Positions 1 through 5,195 of a DNA stretch of 5,480 bases are shown piece by piece; the first letter of the stretch is position 1; each line of letters begins with the position of its first letter. The notes below the pieces were generated by a model. The model ran no database searches. It was not told where the DNA came from and saw only the letters and a program-made list of their open reading frames with translations. A program made the position numbers and the translations under genes. The stretch is from CAYRGE01 sp964423985 (GTDB lineage Bacteria; Patescibacteriota; Minisyncoccia; Phycocordibacterales; CAYRGE01): contig CAYRGE010000037.1 of NCBI GenBank assembly GCA_964423985.1, positions 1 through 5,480 on the forward strand, written 5' to 3'.

Positions 1-47
1 AGGTACCGCCAACTTGCGATTTTGTCAGAAACGGCAAAAGTGAAAAT

Positions 48-137
<90 letters not shown>

Positions 138-163
138 CGCTGTCGTTGTGTTTTACTGTTCTA

Positions 164-191
164 TTTATAAATATCTTGCCAAGATTACCAA
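164..191 (-). promoter_or_regulatory. Candidate promoter of tRNA-Ser
   Basis: On the minus strand a -35-like TTGGTA (191-186) and a -10-like TATAAA (169-164) are 16 bp apart. The expected transcription start would be about 20 nt ahead of the tRNA 5' end, a reasonable pre-tRNA leader. The spacer contains the near-palindrome ATCTTGCCAAGAT (173-185), which may be incidental. Two further TATAAT hexamers on the minus strand (250-245 and 239-234, the latter inside the palindrome CTATTATAATAG at 232-243) are alternatives further upstream without a convincing -35. This is a sequence match only, in AT-rich DNA. Confidence 0.4.
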
Positions 192-274
192 AAACAAAGA
201 ATCTAGTATCTCCCTTCCTTTTTCCCTGATTCTATTATAATAGGATTATACACTATAGTCTTTTATTTTATAAA

Positions 275-1174
275 TTATGTTGTTTCACCTCTCAAGGCTC
301 GCGTTCTTTCTTCGATTGGTGGGTGTGTCATAAAAAGTTTTGTAAAAAACTTTCCTCGTTTTTCACCTTTAAAAGGATTTGCAATATACAGATGAGCCAT
401 TGCATGGTTTGCTTTACGCATTGGTTGATTGTGTTGTGAAATTTTTTCAAGAGCACTTGCAAGCCCTTCTGGATATCTTGTTAGCATTGCACCAGAAGCA
501 TCTGCTAAAAATTCTCGTTTGCGAGAAATTGCCAAATGCATAAGCCGTGCAACAATCGGAGCAAGAATAGCAAGCACTATGCCGACTATTATCATAACAA
601 TCTGTAGTCTGCCGTCTACTCTACTACCTCCTCGTCCAAAAATAGTTGCCCTCAAAAAGAAGTCTGATAAAATCGTAACAAAACCAACAAGAACAACAGC
701 AACGGTTGCAATTAACATATCGCGATTGCCAATATGTGCAAGTTCATGAGCAACTACTCCTTCTAGTTCATTTTTTTCAAGCATAACAAGAAGTCCTGTT
801 GTTACTGCAACAACAGAGTGTTCTTTATCACGACCAGTGGCAAAAGCATTCGGTGCAGGATCTTCAATAACGAAAAGTTTAGGCATTGGAAGTCCTGCTG
901 TAATTGATAGATTTTCAGTAATAGTATACAAATCCCAGTATTCTTTTTTATTTGCTGGTTTTGCTCCAGAAAGCTTTAATACAATCTTATCTGAATACCA
1001 GTAACTAAAAAAATTCATTATTACTGCAAAAACTACGGCAATAATAAGTATTATTGGAGAGTTAAAATACCAACTAACCGCCCAGCCCAAAAAAATAGCT
1101 ACAACAAAAAAACTACTCATAAGAGCCCAAGTCTTCCATATATTCTGTCCTTGTTTAGTGTAAAGTGTAGACAT
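275..1174 (-). CDS. htpX: HtpX-type zinc metalloprotease, family M48B
   Basis: A 299-residue integral membrane protease, close to the usual HtpX length (about 290). It has two N-terminal membrane segments (about 13-33 and 37-58) and a cytosolic catalytic region with the zinc motif HELAH (His143-His147). The likely third ligand is Glu221 in the REFLADA motif. Two more hydrophobic segments lie at about 153-172 and 190-212, and the C-terminal THPPIEERTRAL (283-294) is typical of M48 enzymes. The conserved stretch DPAPNAFATGRD is at about 105-116. All catalytic residues are present, so it should be active. In the family, HtpX degrades misfolded membrane proteins alongside FtsH; here that is inferred. 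lemA lies upstream on the same strand, a frequent pairing, but 191 bp away with palindromes between. The ATG has no Shine-Dalgarno sequence and abuts an inverted repeat. The start is supported by the family-like N-terminus. Confidence 0.95.
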   Translation of the reverse strand: MSTLYTKQGQNIWKTWALMSSFFVVAIFLGWAVSWYFNSPIILIIAVVFAVIMNFFSYWYSDKIVLKLSGAKPANKKEYWDLYTITENLSITAGLPMPKLFVIEDPAPNAFATGRDKEHSVVAVTTGLLVMLEKNELEGVVAHELAHIGNRDMLIATVAVVLVGFVTILSDFFLRATIFGRGGSRVDGRLQIVMIIVGIVLAILAPIVARLMHLAISRKREFLADASGAMLTRYPEGLASALEKISQHNQPMRKANHAMAHLYIANPFKGEKRGKFFTKLFMTHPPIEERTRALRGETT

Positions 1175-1190
1175 AGGTTTTTAAAACCTA
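1174..1190. repeat. Perfect inverted repeat abutting the htpX start codon
   Basis: TAGGTTTT (1174-1181) and AAAACCTA (1183-1190) are exact reverse complements around a single T, directly upstream of htpX and overlapping one base of its ATG. A further GGTTTT at 1194-1199 could pair with the AAAACC half instead, so two mutually exclusive pairings are possible. The site occupies the position where a ribosome binding site would normally lie. It could be a repressor operator or a translation-control element; neither can be shown from the sequence, and short AT-rich palindromes arise by chance. Confidence 0.45.
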
Positions 1191-1290
1191 GTTGGTTTTC
1201 TTGTTTTTATTAAAAATACTTGAACTAGATAAACATTACCTTAATCCAGTGCTAAATACTCGCATATTTCACTTATCTTGCATTGTTAAA

Positions 1291-1320
1291 TTTAATACTT
1301 AATTATAATTAAGTATTAAA
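1291..1320. repeat. Perfect 30-bp AT palindrome between lemA and htpX
   Basis: Positions 1291-1320 equal their own reverse complement over all 30 bases, with 15-base arms (left arm TTTAATACTTAATTA) and no spacer. Only two G/C pairs are present. It lies 45 bp downstream of the lemA stop and about 116 bp upstream of the htpX start. On the minus strand it is preceded by a T-run and followed by TTTAAC rather than a long U-tract, so it is not a classic GC-rich intrinsic terminator. It could still act as a weak terminator, RNA-processing signal, protein-binding site or cruciform. The rest of the 191-bp gap (1175-1365) shows no reading frame. Confidence 0.6.
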
Positions 1321-1365
1321 AAATCACAACAAATATCAAATATATTTTTGTGCATATTTATTCTC

Positions 1366-1923
1366 TTAAAATTTTACTTCTACAGGGTCTCTTTCTTTTG
1401 AGTCTTCAGCTATTTCAAAAAACTCTTTTTTAGAGAACTTAAACATACCCGCTATTACATTTGCGGGAACTGATTGAATTTTAATATTAAGATCTCGTAC
1501 ATTTGTATTATAAAACCTCCTTGCAGCTTGAATTTTATTTTCAGTATCGGATAATTCTCGTTGAAGTTCTAAAAAGTTCTCATTTGCTTTTAAGTCTGGA
1601 TAATTTTCTGCTACAGCAAATAAAGACTTGAGTGTATCGGTTAACATATTTTCTGCTTTTCCATGTTCTTCAATTGTTTTAGCACCCATTGCGGTAGTCC
1701 TAGCGTTGGTGACACTTTCTAGTGTTTCTCTTTCGTGTGTAACATACCCCTTCACTGTATTTATAAGATTGGGAATAAGCTCATAACGACGCTTTAATTG
1801 AACATCAATATCAGCCCATGCCTCATTTGAACGCGTCCTGAGTGATATAAAACGGTTATATGTTATAACTACCCACACACCAAATATTGCAACGATAATT
1901 AAAAAAATAAATAATGGTTCCAT
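1366..1923 (-). CDS. lemA: LemA family protein
   Basis: A 185-residue protein of typical LemA length. It has one N-terminal membrane segment (about 4-21) with a very short leading tail, then a long helical domain on one side of the membrane. Family blocks are clear: YNRFISLRTRSNEAWADIDV (22-41) continuing into KRRYELIPNLINTVKGY, AENYPDLKANENFLELQREL (105-124), KIQAARRFYN (130-139), and SVPANVIAGM leading to the C-terminal FFEI. The molecular function of LemA is not established; it is frequently found next to HtpX-like M48 proteases, and htpX is the next gene downstream here, so a role in membrane or envelope protein quality control is a reasonable inference. There is no Shine-Dalgarno sequence; a TATAAA hexamer (1932-1927) lies only 3 nt before the ATG. 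rplU ends 104 bp upstream. Confidence 0.93.
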   Translation of the reverse strand: MEPLFIFLIIVAIFGVWVVITYNRFISLRTRSNEAWADIDVQLKRRYELIPNLINTVKGYVTHERETLESVTNARTTAMGAKTIEEHGKAENMLTDTLKSLFAVAENYPDLKANENFLELQRELSDTENKIQAARRFYNTNVRDLNIKIQSVPANVIAGMFKFSKKEFFEIAEDSKERDPVEVKF

Positions 1924-2027
1924 GTTTTTATATTTTATTTTTATTAAACATTACCCTGCCCTAACTTATTTTAAAATGAAACATATTTAAATAAATTGTA
2001 TTTTAATTTATAAAATCAGTGTATTGT

Positions 2028-2348
2028 CTATTTTTTAATATCAACTATTTTTACTTTTGTATACGGTTGTCTGTGTCCTTTCTTTTTAAAATAACGGCTC
2101 TTGGACTTAAATCTAATTACAGAAATTTTCTTATTGCGACCTTCTTCCTCAAAGACTGCCTCAATTTTTGCTCCATCAATATACGGGGTTCCAATAACCA
2201 CCTCTTTGTCATCACTCAACAAAAGAACCTTATCAAAACCAACGGATTCCCCTTTTTTATATTCACCAGGAAGTTTCTCTATTTTTAGGGTTTTTTCTGG
2301 TTCAATTTTATATTGCTTGCCTCCTGTTTCTATTACTGCAAATTTCAT
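2028..2348 (-). CDS. rplU: 50S ribosomal protein L21 (bL21)
   Basis: A 106-residue protein covering the full length of bL21 (usually about 103). The N-terminal signature MKFAVIETGGKQYKIE matches the family pattern of (Y/F)AVIxTGGKQY. The basic C-terminal block KKKGHRQPYTKVKIVDI matches the RNA-binding RKGHRQ(P/Y)xTxVKI motif. bL21 binds 23S rRNA in the large subunit. In many bacteria rpmA (L27) follows directly; here lemA follows and no L27 gene is in the window. No Shine-Dalgarno sequence precedes the ATG. Instead, a -10-like TATAAA (2360-2355) ends 6 nt before it, suggesting a very short or absent leader. The stop is TAG. Overlapping frames on the plus strand are shadows. Confidence 0.97.
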   Translation of the reverse strand: MKFAVIETGGKQYKIEPEKTLKIEKLPGEYKKGESVGFDKVLLLSDDKEVVIGTPYIDGAKIEAVFEEEGRNKKISVIRFKSKSRYFKKKGHRQPYTKVKIVDIKK

Positions 2349-2775
2349 AATATTTTTATAGCTTTATTTTAATTATTTAAGTTTACTATAAGTAAATTAT
2401 TTATACAACAGTAAACACTAAAATTTATATTACATATATTACTGTTTAAAACAACTTATTGCAAGCTTTTTAAGAAAAAAAATAACTAAACTTTAATAAT
2501 TTTTAAAAAAAGATATTAGTGACTATGAGTAAAACAACTAGCCCCAAAAATAGAAAAATAAAACCGTTCAAAAAAACACCACACATGCAATATCCATAAG
2601 AAGCTAAAAATCTTTTAACAAGGCTGTTTGATACCAACCAACCATTATACTTATTTATTTCTTCTTTATTTATTTTTTATTTAACTTATTAAAAACATAC
2701 AAACCGCCACTAAACCAAACCACCATTCATCAATTAATTGTTTTTATACTTTTATGAGAGGTGTTTTTTACTTTG
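2349..2775. other. 427-bp AT-rich intergenic region, no gene recognised
   Basis: This stretch lies between the rplU start and tRNA-Ala. It is strongly A/T-rich, and I see no credible protein gene or known RNA in it. Small inverted repeats occur: TTTACT/AGTAAA (2382-2387 with 2391-2396) and AACAGTAA/TTACTGTT (2407-2414 with 2439-2446, 24-nt loop). The latter lies 60-100 bp upstream of rplU and could be an upstream regulatory or leader structure. CAATTAATTG is a 10-bp palindrome near 2732-2741. A 24-codon lysine-rich frame at 2525-2599 on the plus strand lacks a ribosome binding site and is not called. The rplU promoter probably lies at the left edge of this region. Confidence 0.5.
2355..2360 (-). 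promoter_or_regulatory. Candidate -10 box of rplU, near-leaderless
   Basis: TATAAA on the minus strand ends 6 nt before the rplU ATG. If used, transcription would begin at or within a few bases of the start codon. No recognisable -35 hexamer is seen 16-18 bp upstream. The same 6-nt arrangement occurs in front of ddl. Chance hexamers are common in DNA this AT-rich. Confidence 0.3.
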
Positions 2776-2849
2776 TGGACCCGACAGGAATCGAACCTGC
2801 GACCTCCTCAGTGCAAATGAGGCGCTCTAGCCAACTGAGCTACGGGCCC
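2776..2849 (-). tRNA. tRNA-Ala (anticodon UGC), CCA not encoded
   Basis: Minus-strand cloverleaf of 74 nt. The acceptor stem GGGCCCG (2849-2843) pairs with CGGGTCC and carries the G3:U70 wobble that is the alanine identity element. The D arm is GCTC-AGTTGGCTA-GAGC. The anticodon stem CCTCA/TGAGG encloses TTTGCAC, giving UGC (plus-strand 2813-2815). The T arm is GCAGG-TTCGATT-CCTGT. The discriminator is A, followed by CAAAG, so CCA must be added after transcription, unlike in tRNA-Ser of this window. It lies 79 bp downstream of ddl on the same strand. Confidence 0.97.
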
Positions 2850-2879
2850 AAATGAAATAATTTTAAACTTTTACACAAT

Positions 2880-2885
2880 TTTATA
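2880..2885 (-). promoter_or_regulatory. Candidate -10 box of tRNA-Ala
   Basis: TATAAA on the minus strand, within TATAAAAT, lies 30 bp upstream of the tRNA-Ala 5' end, in the gap after the ddl stop codon. A weak -35-like TGGTTG stands 17 bp further upstream. This would let the tRNA be transcribed independently of ddl. Read-through from ddl is not excluded, since no clear terminator separates them. Confidence 0.35.
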
Positions 2886-2928
2886 CCCCTAGCAATAAAA
2901 AACAACCACTATAGAAAAATATTGTACA

Positions 2929-3897
2929 TTATTTCTCTATAAGTGCAAGTATTAAAATGTGATCTATAAACTCAGAAAACTCAAAATCTGCAGACTTTAA
3001 AGATTCTGGTAGTAGTGATTTCTCTGTTAGACCAGGCAAACTATTAACTTCAAGTAAGTATATTCCCCTTGGTGAAACAATAAAGTCAGCGCGCGAATAA
3101 TGTCTCAAGCCCAGTGCTTTATGTGCCTGAATAGCGATATTTTTTATTTCCAAACTTTTCTTAGGAGATATTCGTGTTGGATTTGTTTTTTTAATATAAT
3201 CTTCTTTTTTTATCTCGTAGTCAAAAAATTTTTTATCACTAGGAAAAATAATCTCAACAAGTGGCAGTGCATAAGTATCCATTTCTCCTTGCCCATCAAC
3301 TACTCCACAAGTAATTTCTCTACCTTTTATGTATTCCTCAATCAACACACCAGATGACTGCTTAAATGCATCATGGATTGCCAACTTAAGCTCGTCAAGT
3401 GTATTTGCTGTAGAAATCCCCAGAGATGACCCACCAGAAAGTGGTTTAATTATATATGTAGGTGAAATCTTGCGGAAAACAGATAGTGCTAACTCATCAA
3501 TATCATCTGATTCTCTGGCAACAACACCGCGAGGAGTCTTTATTCCTTCGTTTTTAAATCGTTCTTTTGCAAGAGATTTATTCATCGCCATAGCTGATGA
3601 AAATACGGAAGATCCCGTATATGGAATATTAAATTGTTCAAGGTCTTGCTGAATGCCGCCATCTTCCCCGTATGCACCATGAAGTCCATTAAAAACAACA
3701 TCAACCACACCAGCAAGTTTATCTATGGATGTTGGAAAGCCGTTAATATGAAGTTCATTGTTTTTTGTAAGCAAAATATCATACACTGTGTATTTATGTG
3801 ATGGTATAGCATTTAAAACACTACCACCTGTTTCCAGTGATACATTGTATTCATCGCTAATTCCACCACGCAATACGCCAACTTTGATTTTTGTCAT
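2929..3897 (-). CDS. ddl: D-alanine--D-alanine ligase
   Basis: A 322-residue ATP-grasp enzyme that joins two D-alanines, using ATP, for the peptidoglycan stem peptide in the cytoplasm. Family motifs appear in order: GGISDEYNVSLETG (11-24, with Glu16 at the usual substrate-contacting position), NGLHGAYGEDGGIQQDLE (70-87), TGSSVFSSAMAMNKSLAK (94-111), KPLSGGSSLGIS (151-162), EEYIKGREITCGVV (187-200), FFDYEIK (224-230) and RADFIVSPRGIYLLEVNSLPGLT (269-291), the metal- and phosphate-binding end of the fold. The usual MDK of the third motif is MNK here. Length is in the normal range (about 300-370). I place the start at 3897, not six codons upstream at 3915, because the family begins just before KIKVGVLRGG and the upstream ATG would lie beyond a TATAAT box. 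No Shine-Dalgarno site is visible. No other peptidoglycan gene is adjacent. Confidence 0.96.
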   Translation of the reverse strand: MTKIKVGVLRGGISDEYNVSLETGGSVLNAIPSHKYTVYDILLTKNNELHINGFPTSIDKLAGVVDVVFNGLHGAYGEDGGIQQDLEQFNIPYTGSSVFSSAMAMNKSLAKERFKNEGIKTPRGVVARESDDIDELALSVFRKISPTYIIKPLSGGSSLGISTANTLDELKLAIHDAFKQSSGVLIEEYIKGREITCGVVDGQGEMDTYALPLVEIIFPSDKKFFDYEIKKEDYIKKTNPTRISPKKSLEIKNIAIQAHKALGLRHYSRADFIVSPRGIYLLEVNSLPGLTEKSLLPESLKSADFEFSEFIDHILILALIEK

Positions 3898-3903
3898 ACG
3901 AAA

Positions 3904-3909
3904 ATTATA
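3904..3909 (-). promoter_or_regulatory. Candidate -10 box of ddl, near-leaderless
   Basis: A consensus TATAAT on the minus strand ends 6 nt before the chosen ddl ATG. Transcription would then start at about the first base of the coding region, giving a leaderless or nearly leaderless message, which fits the missing ribosome binding site. No -35 consensus is found 17 bp upstream; that position is taken up by the right arm of the 3911-3935 inverted repeat. Confidence 0.45.
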
Positions 3910-3910
3910 A

Positions 3911-3935
3911 CACAAAACATAGTAAATGTTTTGTG
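3911..3935. repeat. 10-bp-arm inverted repeat upstream of ddl
   Basis: CACAAAACAT (3911-3920) and ATGTTTTGTG (3926-3935) are perfect reverse complements around AGTAA. A third copy of the half-site, ATGTTTTGT, follows at 3941-3949, 15 bp after the second. The palindrome lies directly upstream of the ddl -10 box, where the -35 would be, in the 117-bp region shared with divergent tRNA-Leu. A transcription-factor operator for ddl is plausible. A short stem-loop is the alternative. Confidence 0.5.
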
Positions 3936-3968
3936 TTTATATGTTTTGTATTCACATGAAGTGCTTTT

Positions 3969-4003
3969 GGGTTGTTTTTTGGGTTGTTTTTTATTAGTAT
4001 AAA
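3969..4003 (+). promoter_or_regulatory. Candidate tRNA-Leu promoter region with direct repeats
   Basis: TATAAA (3998-4003) ends 11 bp before the tRNA-Leu 5' end, which suits a short pre-tRNA leader. Upstream is a T-rich direct repeat, GGGTTGTTTTTT twice (3969-3980 and 3981-3992), supplying several imperfect TTG-type -35 candidates but none at ideal spacing. The -10 call is moderate and the -35 unresolved. Confidence 0.35.
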
Positions 4004-4014
4004 GATAGTGAATA

Positions 4015-4096
4015 GCTGGGATGGCGGAATTGGTAGACGCGCACGACTCAAAATCGTGTACCGAAAGGTGTGAGAGTTCGATTCTCTCTCCCAGCA
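4015..4096 (+). tRNA. tRNA-Leu (anticodon CAA), CCA not encoded
   Basis: A plus-strand cloverleaf of 82 nt. The acceptor stem GCTGGGA (4015-4021) pairs with TCCCAGC (4089-4095), with A as discriminator. The anticodon stem CACGA/TCGTG encloses CTCAAAA, giving CAA (4049-4051), which reads UUG. The variable arm pairs ACC/GGT around GAAA, and the T arm is GAGAG-TTCGATT-CTCTC. The discriminator is followed by CATAA, so CCA is not encoded. The 3' end of the gene is duplicated 205 bp downstream. Minus-strand reading frames across this gene are tRNA shadows. Confidence 0.97.
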
Positions 4097-4155
4097 CATA
4101 AAATAACGAAGTAAATCACGGAGTGTTTACGCAGTATATTTTTGTAGCTTGGAGG

Positions 4156-4209
4156 AGAATCGAAAAGCGGAGGTCGCAAAGCCGATTCTGTAGCGAAGCG
4201 AAAGAATCG
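4156..4209 (+). repeat. Alternating hairpin motif, AGAATCG / CGATTCT / AGAATCG
   Basis: Three 7-base blocks alternate in orientation: AGAATCG (4156-4162), CGATTCT (4183-4189) and AGAATCG (4203-4209). The middle one can pair with either neighbour, giving mutually exclusive stem-loops. The second loop is GTAGCGAAGCGAA (4190-4202). The first (4163-4182) contains the looser relative AGCGGAGGTCGCAAAG. The CGATTCT block also matches the start of the tRNA 3'-end repeat, so the tRNA copies can join the pairing. Confidence 0.6.
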
Positions 4210-4235
4210 CAGACCGAGCTCGGGGAGAAACCACA

Positions 4236-4269
4236 CAGTATTATTGGAGCGAGGCGAACAATAATACTG
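4236..4269 (+). repeat. Perfect 11-bp stem with GAGCGAGGCGAA loop
   Basis: CAGTATTATTG (4236-4246) pairs exactly with CAATAATACTG (4259-4269) around the 12-base loop GAGCGAGGCGAA (4247-4258). With one bulged A (4270) the stem extends by four more pairs, CACA (4232-4235) with TGTG (4271-4274). The loop closely resembles the loop at 4190-4202 while the stem is unrelated, suggesting a recurrent hairpin design with a conserved purine-rich loop. It is not followed by a U-tract, so a terminator role is unlikely. Confidence 0.65.
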
Positions 4270-4343
4270 ATGTGAGTTGACCCCGATTCTCTCTCCCAGC
4301 ACATAAAATACAACGGAATTTAGTATATCTTTATTAATATAAC

Positions 4344-4378
4344 TTTTTGTTTCAGTATTTATTTTATTGAAACAAAAA
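4344..4378. repeat. 11-bp-arm inverted repeat upstream of the hydrolase gene
   Basis: TTTTTGTTTCA (4344-4354) and TGAAACAAAAA (4368-4378) are perfect reverse complements around a 13-base AT loop. The right arm ends one base before an in-frame ATG (4379) and 12 bp before the preferred start at 4391. It could be an operator or a leader hairpin near the ribosome binding site. The stem is AT-rich with only two G/C pairs, so stability is modest. Confidence 0.45.
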
Positions 4379-4390
4379 ATGCGGTGGAAT

Positions 4391-5185
4391 ATGAAACTTG
4401 TACTACAAAACCAAAAAGGGCAAAAAATTATTGGTGTACTTGAAAAGCCTGCTGGAAAAATAAAAGGTACCTGTGTTGTGCAACACGGATGGAATTCAAA
4501 CAAAGAATCACCAACAATACAAGCAGTAAAAAATGCTTTTCTGGAAAGCGGATTTCAGACATTCAATTTTGACACAACAAATTCACTCGGAGAAAGTGAC
4601 GGAAATTACAAAGAATCAACACTGGAACTACACTGGAAAGATTTAAAAGAAGTTGTTTTGTGGGTTCAAAAACAAGACTGGTTTAGTGAACCGCTTGCAC
4701 TTGCCGGACATTCAATGGGTGGATATTCTGTTGTAAGATATGCAGAGGAAGCAATAAGTGAAGTTAAATATCTTGTTCCAGTAGCACCTCTTATCTCTGG
4801 TGTGGCGTTTTTTGAAATGCTTAAAACAATAAAACCAAAAACATTTGCAAGACTAAAAGAACGCGGCCTAGAAAAATTAAGAAACAACGAAGAATCTGAT
4901 GTTGCTAAAAAGGGATATTGGTTTCAGATAAAAGAACTAGAAAAACATAATTTATTATCATCTGTCTCAAGATTAACTATGCCAACCCTATTAATCTCTG
5001 GAGCAAACGATAAGGCTTGCCCTATAGAGCACACTAGGGTGCTTTTTAACAAAATACCAAGCGATGTTAAAGAATTTATAATAATAGAAAATGTATCTCA
5101 TAATTTTTACAAAAAAACAGCACAAGAGGAATGCACTAGTGCTATTAAGAAGTGGTTAAGTAACCTGCCTAAAAAACAAACTTGA
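4391..5185 (+). CDS. Alpha/beta hydrolase, serine hydrolase of unknown substrate
   Basis: A 264-residue single-domain alpha/beta hydrolase with no signal peptide, so probably cytoplasmic. The oxyanion-hole strand VVQHGWNSNK (29-38) is followed by the nucleophile elbow GHSMG (106-110, Ser108). The acid is probably Asp207 in SGANDKACP, and the histidine is His237 in NVSHNFY. With the whole triad intact it should be active. A cap-like helical insertion lies at about 138-190. The sequence resembles the broad serine aminopeptidase S33/esterase group; the substrate cannot be named. I prefer the ATG at 4391 because GGTGG (4383-4387) lies just before it, though with only a 3-nt gap. In-frame starts at 4379 (ATG) and 4367 (TTG) would add 4 or 8 residues. 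The stop is TGA. It is the only plus-strand protein gene; its codons are AT-rich like the neighbours'. Confidence 0.9.
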   Translation: MKLVLQNQKGQKIIGVLEKPAGKIKGTCVVQHGWNSNKESPTIQAVKNAFLESGFQTFNFDTTNSLGESDGNYKESTLELHWKDLKEVVLWVQKQDWFSEPLALAGHSMGGYSVVRYAEEAISEVKYLVPVAPLISGVAFFEMLKTIKPKTFARLKERGLEKLRNNEESDVAKKGYWFQIKELEKHNLLSSVSRLTMPTLLISGANDKACPIEHTRVLFNKIPSDVKEFIIIENVSHNFYKKTAQEECTSAIKKWLSNLPKKQT

Positions 5186-5195
5186 GTACAGTAGC

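Larger units (their letters stand above)
4079..4310 (+). mobile_element. Putative tRNA-associated mini-element bounded by 27-bp direct repeats
   Basis: Positions 4079-4105 and 4284-4310 are identical over 27 bases. The repeat begins CGATTCTCTCTCCCAGCA, meaning the T loop, T-stem 3' strand, acceptor 3' strand and discriminator of tRNA-Leu plus nine downstream bases. Weaker similarity extends upstream (TGTGAG at 4069 and 4271). The 178-bp interval (4106-4283) has no credible protein gene. Its core is GC-richer than the surroundings (44 of 80 bases in 4151-4230 are G/C) and is full of stem-loops. An intact tRNA followed by a partial copy of its 3' end is the usual footprint of site-specific integration at a tRNA attachment site. 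No integrase is present, so this would be a remnant or non-autonomous element. A local duplication or a structured RNA made with the tRNA are alternatives. Confidence 0.45.

Noticed and set aside
2525..2599. Small basic plus-strand frame of 24 codons beginning MSKTTSPKNRK
   Set aside because: There is no ribosome binding site or recognisable family, and the lysine content is explained by A-rich DNA. Not enough support for a gene.
3898..3915. Upstream ATG for ddl at 3915
   Set aside because: The six extra residues MCYNFR are not family-like, and the codons lie across the TATAAT box and inside the inverted repeat.
4079..4310. CRISPR or integron attC array
   Set aside because: There are only two direct repeat copies and one interval. 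No cas gene or integrase is present, and the repeat is explained by the tRNA 3' end.
4284..4310. Second tRNA-Leu gene
   Set aside because: Only the T-arm 3' strand and acceptor 3' strand are present; the D arm, anticodon arm and acceptor 5' strand are missing.
4048..4503. Minus-strand reading frame of 151 codons
   Set aside because: It crosses tRNA-Leu, the duplicated tRNA end and the 5' part of the hydrolase gene. Its peptide ends are translations of the tRNA sequence, and no domain is recognisable.
5183..5185. Recoded UGA (glycine), as in some CPR lineages
   Set aside because: No in-frame TGA occurs inside any of the five genes, and read-through of this stop adds only two codons before TAG. 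The standard code suffices.
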